Positions 27,291 through 38,904 of a stretch of 64,000 bases of DNA are shown here, in pieces. How positions within the stretch are numbered: the stretch's first letter is position 1; every line of letters begins with the position of its first letter. The stretch spans positions 5,763,501 through 5,827,500 of the forward strand of contig NZ_CP151076.1 of assembly GCF_038096165.1 (NCBI RefSeq), given 5' to 3'. Made by a program: the position numbers and the translations under genes. Source of the DNA: Pseudomonas sp. G.S.17. GTDB lineage: Bacteria > Pseudomonadota > Gammaproteobacteria > Pseudomonadales > Pseudomonadaceae. The notes under the pieces are model-generated. The model saw only the letters and a program-made list of their open reading frames with translations. It was not told where the DNA came from and ran no database searches.

Positions 27291-27911
27291 TTACGCCCTT
27301 CTCGCCACCAACAGCACTGAAGCTGCACTCGCCAGCAACCCGGCGCAGATCCGGTTGAACAACCGTTTGCCACCCGGTCGGGCGAACAGGCGTCGGGCAT
27401 GAATGCCCATGCACGCGTAAAGCGCGATGGCGATGCATTCCATGGCAAGGAACAATCCGCCCAGCACTGCGAACTGATCGGTCACCACCCCCGACTGATC
27501 GACGAACTGCGGCAGGAACGCGGTAAACAGCAGGATCGCCTTGGGTTTGCCGATGGCCACCAGAAACTCCTGCCGCGCAAGGCTGCCCGTGCCTTTGGCG
27601 GGCGCGCCCGATTCGCCAGCCTCGTCCGCCCTGGCCCGCCATAGCTGAAACGCGAGATAAAAAAGGTAGGCCGCGCCGACAATCTTGATCGCATGAAACA
27701 ACCATTCAGAAGTGTGCAGCACGGCGGTGAGCCCCGCCGCCGCCAGCGCAATCATGATCGCGAATGCCAACAAGCGTCCCAGCCCGCCCAGGCAGGACTT
27801 GGCAAAACCGTAGCGAGTGGCGTTGCTGATCGATAGCAGGTTGTTCGGACCCGGCGCCATGTTCAGCGCGAAGCAGGCCGGGACGAAAACCGCCAAGGTC
27901 GAGATATCCAT
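27291..27911 (-). CDS. LysE-family amino acid exporter
   Basis: Inner-membrane exporter of 206 aa with about six hydrophobic segments. The N-terminal LysE/RhtB signature is clear (FALNMAPGPNNLLSISNATRYGF), and a second motif lies in ARQEFLVAIGKPKAILLFTAFLPQFVD. Family members export amino acids or homoserine lactone-like compounds; the substrate cannot be inferred here. The start at 27911 has AGGGG 6 nt upstream. It is divergent from ligB. Confidence 0.9.
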   Translation of the reverse strand: MDISTLAVFVPACFALNMAPGPNNLLSISNATRYGFAKSCLGGLGRLLAFAIMIALAAAGLTAVLHTSEWLFHAIKIVGAAYLFYLAFQLWRARADEAGESGAPAKGTGSLARQEFLVAIGKPKAILLFTAFLPQFVDQSGVVTDQFAVLGGLFLAMECIAIALYACMGIHARRLFARPGGKRLFNRICAGLLASAASVLLVARRA

Positions 27912-28050
27912 GATTTACCCCTGAGCGCGTAGCGATTGAAGGGCAATCTTGCATCGCTCTCGTCGAGGTTCCAAGACACAGTCACCGAGCAATAAGCGGC
28001 GAACTGTACCGGCGGAAAAACCCGGTAACCACGCCACGCACCAGCCTTGA

Positions 28051-29784
<1,734 letters not shown>

Positions 29785-29860
29785 ATTTAACTAATTACTG
29801 CAGCGCCGGGGATTTCATCGTCGCCCTCGGCCGTCATCATTTTTTTCAGAAGGAGTTCAT

Positions 29861-30271
29861 ATGAAGTTTTTGTCACCTCGGGCCTTGTTGGCGTTGCTCG
29901 GCCTGTTCGCCACGCCGATTTTTGCCGCTGAACTGCCGCCGCAAGCCTCTGGATGTGTGGCCAAGAGCCAGGAAATCAGCACCAAGCTCGAAGAGGCCAA
30001 GGCCGAAGGCAACAAACAGCAGCAGGCTGGACTGGAAAAAGCCCTGAGCGAAGTGAACGCCAACTGCAGCGAGGCCACACTGGTCAAGCAGCACGAACAG
30101 AAAGTGCTGGATGCCAAGCGCGAAGTCAGCCGTCGTCAGGCCGACCTGAACAAGGCGATGACCAAGGGTGATCCGGAAAAGATCAACAAACGCAAAGACA
30201 AACTCGCCGAGTCCCGCAAGGAATTACAGGATGCCCAGACCGAGCTGGAGACGGTGCAGCCGGAGGATTAA
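29861..30271 (+). CDS. DUF1090 family periplasmic protein
   Basis: Exported protein of 136 aa: signal peptide to about residue 22 (LFATPIFAAE), then a long charged helical domain rich in Lys, Glu and Gln (CVAKSQEISTKLEEAKAEGN; CSEATLVKQHEQKVLDAKR). Two cysteines probably pair. This is the DUF1090 (YqjC-like) pattern; the function is unknown to me. The start has a strong AAGGAG 5 nt upstream. Confidence 0.88.
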   Translation: MKFLSPRALLALLGLFATPIFAAELPPQASGCVAKSQEISTKLEEAKAEGNKQQQAGLEKALSEVNANCSEATLVKQHEQKVLDAKREVSRRQADLNKAMTKGDPEKINKRKDKLAESRKELQDAQTELETVQPED

Positions 30272-30304
30272 CGCGGCTCACTTCTCACAACAAGATGCGC
30301 TTTT

Positions 30305-30393
30305 GTGGGAGCAAGCTTGCTTGCGAAAGAAACATTTCAAGCACAAAGCTGTGGTGGACGAATTGACCTCTTCGCGAGCAAGCTCGCTCCCAC
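30305..30393. repeat. REPIN (GTGGGAGCGAGCTTGCTCGC family)
   Basis: Left unit diverged (GTGGGAGCAAGCTTGCTTGC), right unit intact, about 40 bp between. It lies between the convergent DUF1090 and cytochrome genes. Confidence 0.93.
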
Positions 30394-30415
30394 GAAAGCC
30401 GGAGTTCAGCGTCTA

Positions 30416-30865
30416 TCAATGATCGCGAAACTCTTTATGACAAGCTTCGCAAGCACCCTCCACCTTGTTCATCGCAGGCGTCAGGTTGCTGGATTTGAAG
30501 GGCCGTTCATTGCTGGCGATCACCAATGCGCCAGTGGCTGATTCCAGCGAACGGGCCAAATCCTGAAAACGTGCCTGTTTCTGCCAGACATCATCCTTGG
30601 CACTGGTGTGATCTTCTTCTTTGACCTGTGGGAAGTGTTTCCAGGGTTCGTGGGACAAGCTATCGAGCTTGACCGCTCCCTCGGTGAAGCGCTGCTCGTC
30701 AAATGCCACGCGACCACGCAACATACCGCCCAGATCTTCACTGGTCTTGAGCATCTGCTTGAAGATCGCCTTGCGCTGACCCAAAGGTGAATTCGGGTCC
30801 ACACCACCGCAGGCGCTCAAGGTCGCGCAGGCCAGCACTACAACGCACAGTCTTTTCAAAGTCAT
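30416..30865 (-). CDS. Lipoprotein c-type cytochrome (cytochrome c prime-like)
   Basis: Protein of 149 aa with lipoprotein signal (MTLKRLCVVVLACATLSAC, Cys19) and a single haem-binding CxxCH near the C-terminus (VEGACEACHKEFRD). The helical layout with a C-terminal CxxCH resembles cytochrome c prime and related c556-type proteins. It probably anchors to a membrane and handles electrons or gas ligands; the partner is not evident. The frame is open 15 codons upstream, but the ATG at 30865 gives a proper lipobox. Confidence 0.85.
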   Translation of the reverse strand: MTLKRLCVVVLACATLSACGGVDPNSPLGQRKAIFKQMLKTSEDLGGMLRGRVAFDEQRFTEGAVKLDSLSHEPWKHFPQVKEEDHTSAKDDVWQKQARFQDLARSLESATGALVIASNERPFKSSNLTPAMNKVEGACEACHKEFRDH

Positions 30866-30954
30866 GATCAACACAAGCCGAGAGAAACGGCGCCCAGTAT
30901 CCTCGGCCATCCGGCAAAGACCAAGCGCTGTATTGCCGCAGTGACTGCGCCAGG

Positions 30955-31356
30955 TTATGCAGGCATTGGCGTCGCCGAAGCCACGAACAGCCCGACAATC
31001 AGACCCATGCCAATGATCCAGGCCAGCGAGCGCAATGCGGCCCAGTCAGCCAGATAGAAAATGATGTACAGCAGGCGGCTGGTGATGAACAGCACCGCAA
31101 CCACGTCGATGGTCACCAGCTGCGCGTTGCCCGCGATGTGCGCAATGACCACCGCAGCGATGAAACCCGGCAGGATCTCGAAACTGTTGAGCTGCGCGGC
31201 ATGCGCCCGCGCGGGCAAGCCTTCGAGGTTATTCAGGAAGTTGCGCGGATTGTGGTTGTGTCTGGCGTTGAACTTGCCGCTGGAAAACTTGGCGATACCT
31301 GCGCACACGACCGGCAGGAAAATCGCGATCAACACACACCAGAAAGCAACCGTCAT
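30955..31356 (-). CDS. MAPEG family membrane protein
   Basis: Integral membrane protein of 133 aa with four hydrophobic segments. The MAPEG pattern is seen in FNARHNHNPRNFLNNLEGLPARAHAAQLNSFE and FITSRLLYIIFYLADW stretches (segments named here overlap but positions are about 29-60 and 90-105). Family members include glutathione-dependent enzymes and bacterial homologues of unknown role. Confidence 0.85.
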   Translation of the reverse strand: MTVAFWCVLIAIFLPVVCAGIAKFSSGKFNARHNHNPRNFLNNLEGLPARAHAAQLNSFEILPGFIAAVVIAHIAGNAQLVTIDVVAVLFITSRLLYIIFYLADWAALRSLAWIIGMGLIVGLFVASATPMPA

Positions 31357-31550
31357 AACAAATCCTTAGAGTTAGAGCTTCATCAGAAGCATGCCGAGCA
31401 AGAACCGCCCACAAGCTAAGAGCCGGGGCGGACAGAAAGGTTCTTCAAGATAGCTCATCCAGGTCGCAGGCTCCGACAGGCTTTCTTCAGACAGGGAGCG
31501 CAGCCTTGAAACCTGTCACACCTTGTCCAATCTTCACCAATAAGAATCCC

Positions 31551-31577
31551 TACGATTCGCGTTTAACCCGAATCGTA
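31551..31577. promoter_or_regulatory. Perfect inverted repeat before the receptor remnant
   Basis: TACGATTCG and CGAATCGTA flank a 9-nt spacer. The right arm touches the ribosome-binding site (AAGGAAG) of the truncated receptor gene, so it could be an operator or a leader hairpin. Confidence 0.4.
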
Positions 31578-31587
31578 AGGAAGTTCC

Positions 31588-32160
31588 ATGCATTCTCTAT
31601 TTCGTTTGCGGCCCACGGTCGCCATGACGAAGCTCGCGCTGGCGTGCCTGATTGCCCAAAGCGCGAGCGTTCAGGCTCAGGACAGCGCAGCCGCTCCGGT
31701 CACCGTGCTTGAAGAAGTGACCGTCACCGCATCCGGCTATGAGCAGAACGTGGAAGATGCCCCCGCTTCCGTGACCATCATTACCGGCGATGAGCTGCGC
31801 AAGCGCTCATTCCGCGACCTGACCGACGCGCTGCGTGACGTCGAGGGTGTCACGGTCAACGGCAGCGCCAACGAGACGGACATTTCCATTCGCGGCATGC
31901 CCGCCGACTACACGCTGATTCTGGTCGACGGCAAGCGCCAGAGCGCCCGGAAATCCCGAGTGAACGGCAATGCCGGCTATAAACAAAGCTGCATTCCGCC
32001 AGCCGAGGCCATCGAGCGTATCGAAGTGGTGCGCGGCCCGATGTCGTCGCTGTACGGTTCCGATGCCATTGGCGGCGTGATCAACGTGATTACCCGCAAG
32101 GTCTCGCCGCAATGGGGCGGTGCGGTCACTTACGATTATTCCGCGCGCCAGCACAGCGAT
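31588..32160 (+). pseudogene. 5' fragment of a TonB-dependent receptor (FepA/CirA type), truncated by deletion
   Basis: About 190 codons remain of a receptor that should be some 650-750 aa. Signal peptide (ending SVQAQ), TonB box (EEVTVTAS) and plug domain are intact (DAPASVTIITGDELRKRSF; IERIEVVRGPMSSLYGSDAIG; INVITRKVSP). The barrel is lost after YDYSARQHSD. Downstream the frame runs into antisense sequence of a response-regulator gene and stays open by chance to 32364. The reading frame and ribosome site are otherwise sound, so the loss may be recent. It cannot form an outer-membrane channel. Confidence 0.85.
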
Positions 32161-32294
32161 CCATTCGCCGCATCTTCGGCCTTGCGCACATCAAACCCGT
32201 GCCGCCGCAGATACACCGCCAGTGGATCACGGATCTTGCGATGGTCATCGACGATGAGGACGCGCGGAGCGGGATGTGCGGTTGGATTGAGCAT
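32160..32294 (-). pseudogene. 5' fragment of an OmpR-type response regulator, truncated by deletion
   Basis: Reading leftward from the ATG at 32294 gives MLNPTAHPAPRVLIVDDHRK followed by IRDPLAVYLRRHGFDVRKAE. This is the first 40-odd residues of a receiver domain, with the acidic pair (VDD) intact and the phosphorylation aspartate missing. It meets the receptor fragment head-on at about 32160. The lost segment would have held the receptor barrel, probably a sensor kinase, and the rest of this regulator. Confidence 0.8.
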
Positions 32295-32564
32295 ATTGAT
32301 TCAGAGACTGGTGGGAGCGTGCGGCAGAAAAGTTGAAGTTAGATCTGATCACATATGCGGATAATTCCCATTAGCATCGGCGATCATAGCCGATCGCTTT
32401 GTTGAAGGCATCCTTTGCAACGTCCGCGCCCTGCCGGGGTCAATGCCTGACTGGTTTTACCGGGAAAGCAATGTGCCTGCATCCGCCGCAGGTCCATCAA
32501 ACCTTTGCCTGCTGACGTGCAACGTCAGGCGGGCACGCTTTGAATCGTAATGACGGGAATACCG
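32295..32564. other. Intergenic stretch between deletion scar and antiporter gene
   Basis: No gene is supported here. Small inverted repeats occur (ATCGGCGATCATAGCCGAT near 32381 and CCTGCTGACGTGCAACGTCAGG near 32508), the second just before the antiporter gene. The rest shows no pattern I can name. Confidence 0.4.
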
Positions 32565-33824
32565 ATGCTTGAACTCGCTGCCGGTTTTATCTGCCTCACC
32601 TCGCTGCTCACTTATGTGAATTTTCGATTTATCGGCCTGCCGCCCACCATTGGCGTCATGGTCACCGCGCTGCTGTTCTCGCTGATCCTGCAAGGCCTGA
32701 GTTTCATGGGCTATCCGGGTCTGGAAGACCGCGTGCAACAGTTGATCGGCCAGATTGATTTTGGCGATCTGCTGATGAACTGGATGCTGTCGTTCCTGCT
32801 GTTTGCCGGCGCGCTGCACGTCAATCTTGGCGACCTGAAACACTATCGCTGGCCCATCGGCCTGCTGGCGACCTTTGGCGTATTGATCGCCACGACCGTG
32901 ATCGGTGCGCTGGCGTACTGGATCTTTGGCTGGTTCGGCTGGCACGTCAGCTTCCTGTATTGCCTGTTGTTCGGCGCGCTGATTTCTCCTACCGATCCCA
33001 TCGCAGTGCTGGGCGTGCTGCGTACTGCCAACGCATCCAAGCCGCTGAAAACCACCATCGTCGGCGAATCGCTTTTCAATGACGGCACCGCCGTAGTGGT
33101 GTTCACGGTATTGCTGGGCATCGCGCAACTGGGCGAAACCCCGACCGTCGGCGAAACCGCCATGCTGTTCGTTCACGAAGCGGTGGGCGGCGTGCTGTTC
33201 GGTGGCCTGATAGGTTACGCCGTGTACTTGATGATCAAGAGCATCGAGCAGTACCAGATTGAAGTCATGCTGACCCTGGCACTGGTGATCGGCGGCTCGG
33301 CGATGTCCACCGAACTGCATGTGTCGGGCCCCATCGCGATGGTCGTCGCCGGTTTGATCATCGGCAATCTGGGCCGCAATCTGGCGATGAACGACATGAC
33401 CCGTCGCTACATGGACGGTTTCTGGGAACTGCTCGATGACATGCTCAACGCCCTGCTGTTCGCGCTGATCGGCATGGAGTTGCTGCTGTTGCCGTTCTCG
33501 TGGTCGCACTTGCTGGCGGCCGGGCTGCTGGCGGTGGCGATTCTGCTGTCGCGCTTCGTCACCGTGGCGCCCGCGATCATGTTGTTGCGTCGCTGGAAAA
33601 CCGTGCCCAAAGGCACGATCCGCATCCTCACCTGGGGCGGTCTGCGCGGCGGGGTTTCCGTGGCGCTGGCCTTGGCGCTGCCGCTGGGCCCGGAACGCGA
33701 CCTGCTGCTGAGCATCACGTATATCGTGGTGCTGTCGTCGATCCTGTTGCAGGGTTTAACGATTGGCAAACTGGTCAAGGCCGTGACCCGCGACCAGCCG
33801 CAAGAGCAGAATGCCGGGCACTGA
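32565..33824 (+). CDS. Na+/H+ antiporter, CPA1/NhaP family
   Basis: Integral membrane antiporter of 419 aa with about 12 hydrophobic segments. CPA1 marks are visible: GALISPTDPIAVLGVLR, the TTIVGESLFNDGTAVVVFTV transport-site segment with Asn-Asp, and the C-terminal WGGLRGGVSVALALALP. The family exchanges Na+ or K+ for H+ and helps control cytoplasmic pH. The ATG at 32565 is preferred; one at 32550 adds five residues. Confidence 0.92.
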   Translation: MLELAAGFICLTSLLTYVNFRFIGLPPTIGVMVTALLFSLILQGLSFMGYPGLEDRVQQLIGQIDFGDLLMNWMLSFLLFAGALHVNLGDLKHYRWPIGLLATFGVLIATTVIGALAYWIFGWFGWHVSFLYCLLFGALISPTDPIAVLGVLRTANASKPLKTTIVGESLFNDGTAVVVFTVLLGIAQLGETPTVGETAMLFVHEAVGGVLFGGLIGYAVYLMIKSIEQYQIEVMLTLALVIGGSAMSTELHVSGPIAMVVAGLIIGNLGRNLAMNDMTRRYMDGFWELLDDMLNALLFALIGMELLLLPFSWSHLLAAGLLAVAILLSRFVTVAPAIMLLRRWKTVPKGTIRILTWGGLRGGVSVALALALPLGPERDLLLSITYIVVLSSILLQGLTIGKLVKAVTRDQPQEQNAGH

Positions 33825-33915
33825 TTCTGCGATTGCAGTCATACCCCTTGCGATTGGCTAAGATGCCACGACCGCCAGCCCGCCCTGGCGGTTTTATTGA
33901 TGCTCAGGAGCACCC

Positions 33916-34047
33916 ATGCCCCGCGAAGAGGAGACCGCCGTTGTCGGCGGCGCACTCATGATTCCCGCCCAGCGCCGGGCGTTGATGCTGCGCCAGTTGC
34001 GCAAGCAGCAGGTGCTCAGCGTGCATCAGCTGGTGGAAATGTTCGAT
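33916..34047 (+). pseudogene. Remnant of a DeoR-family regulator
   Basis: The first 44 codons encode the start of a DeoR-type winged helix (IPAQRRALMLRQLRKQQVLS VHQLVEMFD). The normal continuation (SxxTIRRDL) is missing; the frame instead reads WYTQTAQVHRDPTSGG and soon enters a REP element. It appears to be a truncated regulator whose remainder was lost. No intact downstream partner gene is present. Confidence 0.6.
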
Positions 34048-34087
34048 TGGTACACACAGACTGCACAGGTTCACCGTGATCCAACTA

Positions 34088-34168
34088 GTGGAGGCTTGCC
34101 CGCGAATCGATTTACCTGGCGACACCTCGATTGACTGGCCTGACGCCTTCGCGGGTAAGCCTCTTTCC
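34088..34168. repeat. REP doublet (GGAGGCTTGCCCGCGAA family)
   Basis: GTGGAGGCTTGCCCGCGAA at the left and TTCGCGGGTAAGCCTC at the right, inverted, with about 45 bp between. It directly follows the DeoR-type remnant. Confidence 0.85.
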
Positions 34169-34191
34169 AACAACGTGCATCCGGTTTTTTA

Positions 34192-34596
34192 TCACTCGTT
34201 AACCTCTTCGTCCTTGAACTGATCCTTCACGTACAGAATCTCGGTGCGGCCATGGGGTGCGGGCAAGCCGTCTTCGCCCAGGTTGACGAACACCATCTTT
34301 TCCACCGTCAGAATGCTCTTGCGCGTGATTTTGTTGCGCACTTCGCAGGTCAGGGTAATGGAGGTACGGCCGAACTCGGTGGCGGTGATGCCCAGTTCAA
34401 TGATGTCGCCCTGCCGCGAGGCGCTGACGAAGTTGATCTCGGAAATGTACTTGGTCACCACACGCTGGTTACCCAGTTGCACGATGGCGTAGATCGCCGC
34501 TTCTTCATCGATCCAGCGCAGCAGGCTGCCGCCGAACAAGGTGCCGTTTGGATTGAGGTCTTCGGGTTTAACCCACTTGCGGGTGTGGAAATTCAT
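34192..34596 (-). CDS. Acyl-CoA thioesterase, hotdog fold (YciA-like)
   Basis: Single hotdog domain of 134 aa, hydrolysing acyl-CoA thioesters. The family core is clear: PEDLNPNGTLFGGSLLRWID, INFVSASRQGDIIELG, and TLTCEVRNKITRKSILTVEKM. The ATG at 34596 has AGGAG 5 nt upstream; a GTG two codons earlier would overlap that site. It is divergent from ahcY. The chain-length preference is unknown. Confidence 0.92.
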   Translation of the reverse strand: MNFHTRKWVKPEDLNPNGTLFGGSLLRWIDEEAAIYAIVQLGNQRVVTKYISEINFVSASRQGDIIELGITATEFGRTSITLTCEVRNKITRKSILTVEKMVFVNLGEDGLPAPHGRTEILYVKDQFKDEEVNE

Positions 34597-34716
34597 GCTC
34601 ACTCCTGACCGTTGTGCCGATTGATGCCGTCCATAATGGCAGACCCTGGGCTTCAGCTCTATTGACCATGGGCTATGACATCGATTGACCCGGCGCCACT
34701 TATTCGATGGAAAGCC

Positions 34717-36346
<1,630 letters not shown>

Positions 36347-36369
36347 TTGATCGAGCCGGCCTCGCTTCT

Positions 36370-36479
36370 GTTGGAGCGAGGCTTGCCCGCGAATGACCGC
36401 GAAGCGGTCACATATCCGCGTTTCACGATCAAGATTCTGAAGGTCGTTCCGACCTTATCGCGAACAAGTTCGCTCCTAC
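36370..36479. repeat. REP doublet (GGAGCGAGGCTTGCCCGCGAA family)
   Basis: Left unit GTTGGAGCGAGGCTTGCCCG, right unit CGCGAACAAGTTCGCTCCTAC, inverted, about 65 bp apart. The right unit ends 16 bp before the metF ATG, so the repeat borders the metF ribosome site. Confidence 0.88.
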
Positions 36480-36495
36480 AATGAGATCGGCGTCC

Positions 36496-37341
36496 ATGTC
36501 CCTCGACCGTCGCTACAGCTTCGAATTCTTCCCGACGAAGACCGATGCTGGCCATGAAAAGCTGCTGAATGTTGCTCGTCAGCTAGCCAGCTACAACCCC
36601 GATTTTTTCTCCTGCACCTACGGTGCCGGTGGCTCGACCCGCGACCGCACGATCAACACCGTGCTGCAGCTGGAGAGTGAAGTAAAGATTCCTGCGGCCC
36701 CGCATTTGTCCTGCGTTGGCGACAGCAAGGCCGATCTGCGCGCCCTGCTGACCCAATACAAGGAAGCCGGCATCAAGCGCATCGTTGCCCTGCGCGGTGA
36801 CCTGCCGTCCGGCATGGGCATGGCCAGCGGTGAGCTGCGCTACGCCAGCGACCTGGTGTCATTCATTCGTGAAGAAACCGGTAGCCACTTCCACATCGAG
36901 GTCGCCGCTTACCCGGAAATGCACCCGCAAGCGCGCAACTTCGAAGACGATATCAAGAACTTCGTGCACAAGGCCCAGGCCGGTGCTGACAGCGCGATCA
37001 CCCAGTATTTCTTCAACGCCGACAGCTATTTCTACTTCGTCGAGCGCGTGCGCAAACTGGGCGTGAACATTCCAATCGTGCCGGGCATCATGCCGATCAC
37101 CAACTACAGCAAGCTGGCGCGTTTTTCCGACGCTTGCGGTGCAGAAATCCCACGCTGGATCCGCAAGCAACTGGAAGCCTACGGCGACGACGTGCAGAGC
37201 ATTCAGGCGTTCGGCGAGCAGGTCATCACGCAGATGTGTGAGCAGCTGTTACAAGGCGGCGCACCCGGATTGCACTTCTACACCTTGAACCAGGCGGATC
37301 CTAGCCTTGCCATCTGGAATAACCTCCAGCTGCCGCGATAA
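36496..37341 (+). CDS. metF: 5,10-Methylenetetrahydrofolate reductase
   Basis: FAD-dependent reductase of 281 aa making 5-methyl-THF for methionine synthesis. Visible marks: YSFEFFPTKTDAGHEKL, TYGAGGSTRDRT, IKRIVALRGDLPSG, and PIVPGIMPITNYSKLARFS. The length fits the bacterial catalytic domain without the SAM-binding regulatory domain of eukaryotes. The ATG at 36496 is preferred over one at 36481 that lies at the end of a REP. No strong Shine-Dalgarno site is visible. Confidence 0.96.
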   Translation: MSLDRRYSFEFFPTKTDAGHEKLLNVARQLASYNPDFFSCTYGAGGSTRDRTINTVLQLESEVKIPAAPHLSCVGDSKADLRALLTQYKEAGIKRIVALRGDLPSGMGMASGELRYASDLVSFIREETGSHFHIEVAAYPEMHPQARNFEDDIKNFVHKAQAGADSAITQYFFNADSYFYFVERVRKLGVNIPIVPGIMPITNYSKLARFSDACGAEIPRWIRKQLEAYGDDVQSIQAFGEQVITQMCEQLLQGGAPGLHFYTLNQADPSLAIWNNLQLPR

Positions 37342-37448
37342 ACGCGGGGTTTATTTGTAGAAGCGGGTCTGTCACATTCGGGCAACGTTCGTCCGGTAGG
37401 TTTTCTTCACCCGAAGACCTGCCATTGCCCTGATAACGGTGTAGATTT

Positions 37449-38534
37449 TTGACTTCACGCACGACGTTCACTTCGACCCCACAACTCGTCTATCTGGTCT
37501 TCGGAGCTCCGACCTATCATCAGGAGGCCGTCTTCAGCATCGCCAGTGCTTTGGCCGGCATGCGCAAGACGCCCGATCAAGCCCTCGACATCCAGGTCTT
37601 CAGCGACAACCCCGAGCCTTACGAACATCTGCCGGTTCGCGTGCGTACGCTGGACGAACAGACCCGTAAAGCCTGGAGCGCCCCGCACGGCTATCACTTC
37701 CGCACCAAACACGTCGCGTTACGCACCGTGCTGGAGGAATGCGAGCGCGCCTTGCTGATCGATACCGACACATTCTTCCACGGTTCGCCGCTGGAGCTGT
37801 TCGAGCGGGTCAAACCCGGCACGTTGCTGTGTAATGCGTTCAACCTGCGCTACGGCATGTATCAAGAGTCCGAGCTGTACACCAAACTCGCGCCAATCCT
37901 CAAGGCGCGGGGGCTGGCGGACGACGACATGCTGCTCATAAACTCCGGCGTCATCGGCCTGGAACGCCAGGATGCGGATCTGCTGGACCAGTCGATTGCG
38001 CTGATGGACGAGCTGTATCCGCTGGCAAAAGGTGCGTACACCCTTGAAGAGTTCTGTCTCGGCGTGGCGGCGTATCGCAGCAAAAACGTCAATCAGTGCC
38101 CCGACCTGATCCACCATTACTGGAGCCGCAAGCAGTTGTTTCGGGCCAAGGTCCGCGCCTGGTTGGGCAAGCACGGCGACGATCCGACAAGCGAACAAGC
38201 GCTGGACGACACCCAGCAGGTCACCACTCGCCTGCCGCGACCGCCGAGCTGGCAACGCATGCTGTACAAGGGCGCAACCCTGGGTGTGCCAGCCCATCAG
38301 CGGCAGTTCGTGCGGGAAATCCTCTATGGCTGCTGCCGGCACAGCAATGAGTTCGACCGCGCCTGCGCAACGGTGTGGTGGGAAAAAGCCCAGGATAACG
38401 CCGAGCAACGCCTGAATCAGACCCTTGAACCGCATCAGCTGGAACACTGGCTCAATCACTGGGTAGTGCGGCAGATTCTGGGGCGCCGACGCCGGGCCAT
38501 CTACGAGCATTTACTGCAACGCAAAGCCGGTTGA
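37449..38534 (+). CDS. Uncharacterised glycosyltransferase-like protein (PA0429-like)
   Basis: Protein of 361 aa between metF and rhlE2, the same place as PA0429 in P. aeruginosa. The N-terminal half resembles a GT-A nucleotide-sugar transferase: LVYLVFGAPTYHQEAVFS, HFRTKHVALRTVLEECERAL and a DxD-type motif in LLIDTDTFFHG (Asp105, Asp107), then INSGVIGL. The C-terminal part is basic and helical with several Trp and Cys. No signal peptide or membrane helix is seen. The start is a TTG at 37449; the first ATG (37560) would remove the conserved strand. Substrate and acceptor are unknown. Confidence 0.75.
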   Translation: MTSRTTFTSTPQLVYLVFGAPTYHQEAVFSIASALAGMRKTPDQALDIQVFSDNPEPYEHLPVRVRTLDEQTRKAWSAPHGYHFRTKHVALRTVLEECERALLIDTDTFFHGSPLELFERVKPGTLLCNAFNLRYGMYQESELYTKLAPILKARGLADDDMLLINSGVIGLERQDADLLDQSIALMDELYPLAKGAYTLEEFCLGVAAYRSKNVNQCPDLIHHYWSRKQLFRAKVRAWLGKHGDDPTSEQALDDTQQVTTRLPRPPSWQRMLYKGATLGVPAHQRQFVREILYGCCRHSNEFDRACATVWWEKAQDNAEQRLNQTLEPHQLEHWLNHWVVRQILGRRRRAIYEHLLQRKAG

Positions 38535-38609
38535 TTCCTGGGTGGGGCTGCGCTGAAACGCGGCCCTGACACCGTTGAGCAGCAGGAACGCGGCGCGGGG
38601 CGATAGCTC

Positions 38610-38618
38610 TGTTATACT
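38610..38618 (+). promoter_or_regulatory. Extended -10 promoter for rhlE2
   Basis: TGTTATACT forms an extended -10 (TGn plus TATACT). No good -35 lies at 17 bp. It would give a leader of about 280 nt before the helicase gene. Confidence 0.5.
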
Positions 38619-38904
38619 CCGCGTTCCCGCCAGGCTTACGCCCGGATGCTCGGTCTTGCAGAAGGCACCTCGATCACGTCAGCAGCGCACTTCTTTTTTC
38701 CCGCGCCCATGTCACGAGATGTACTAAAGACCAGCAGGACCGGACGGGATTGCGTCTTCCAGGATTCGAACGAAACGTCACCGAGCGCCGATCAGGCAAC
38801 CCGCATGATCGGCGCCCAGACAGCTTCTGTTCAATTCGGACCGCCATTCGCGCCAGGCAAGATCATCCCTTTGAGCTAAAGCTCTAACCAGAACAGGATT
38901 ACTC
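38619..38904 (+). other. Long 5' leader of rhlE2
   Basis: Of the 370-bp gap before rhlE2, about 280 nt would be transcribed from the extended -10. It contains an open frame of 77 codons with no ribosome site and no recognisable protein, so I do not call a gene. Possible hairpins lie near 38625-38660. A long leader before a DEAD-box helicase could be used for autoregulation, but nothing in the sequence proves it. Confidence 0.4.

Noticed and set aside
32112..32364. Continuation of the receptor frame beyond the scar
   Set aside because: The residues after about 32160 are antisense of a response-regulator gene; the open frame is accidental.
38646..38879. 77-codon frame in the rhlE2 leader
   Set aside because: No ribosome site, no recognisable domain, and codon use not convincing; treated as leader RNA.
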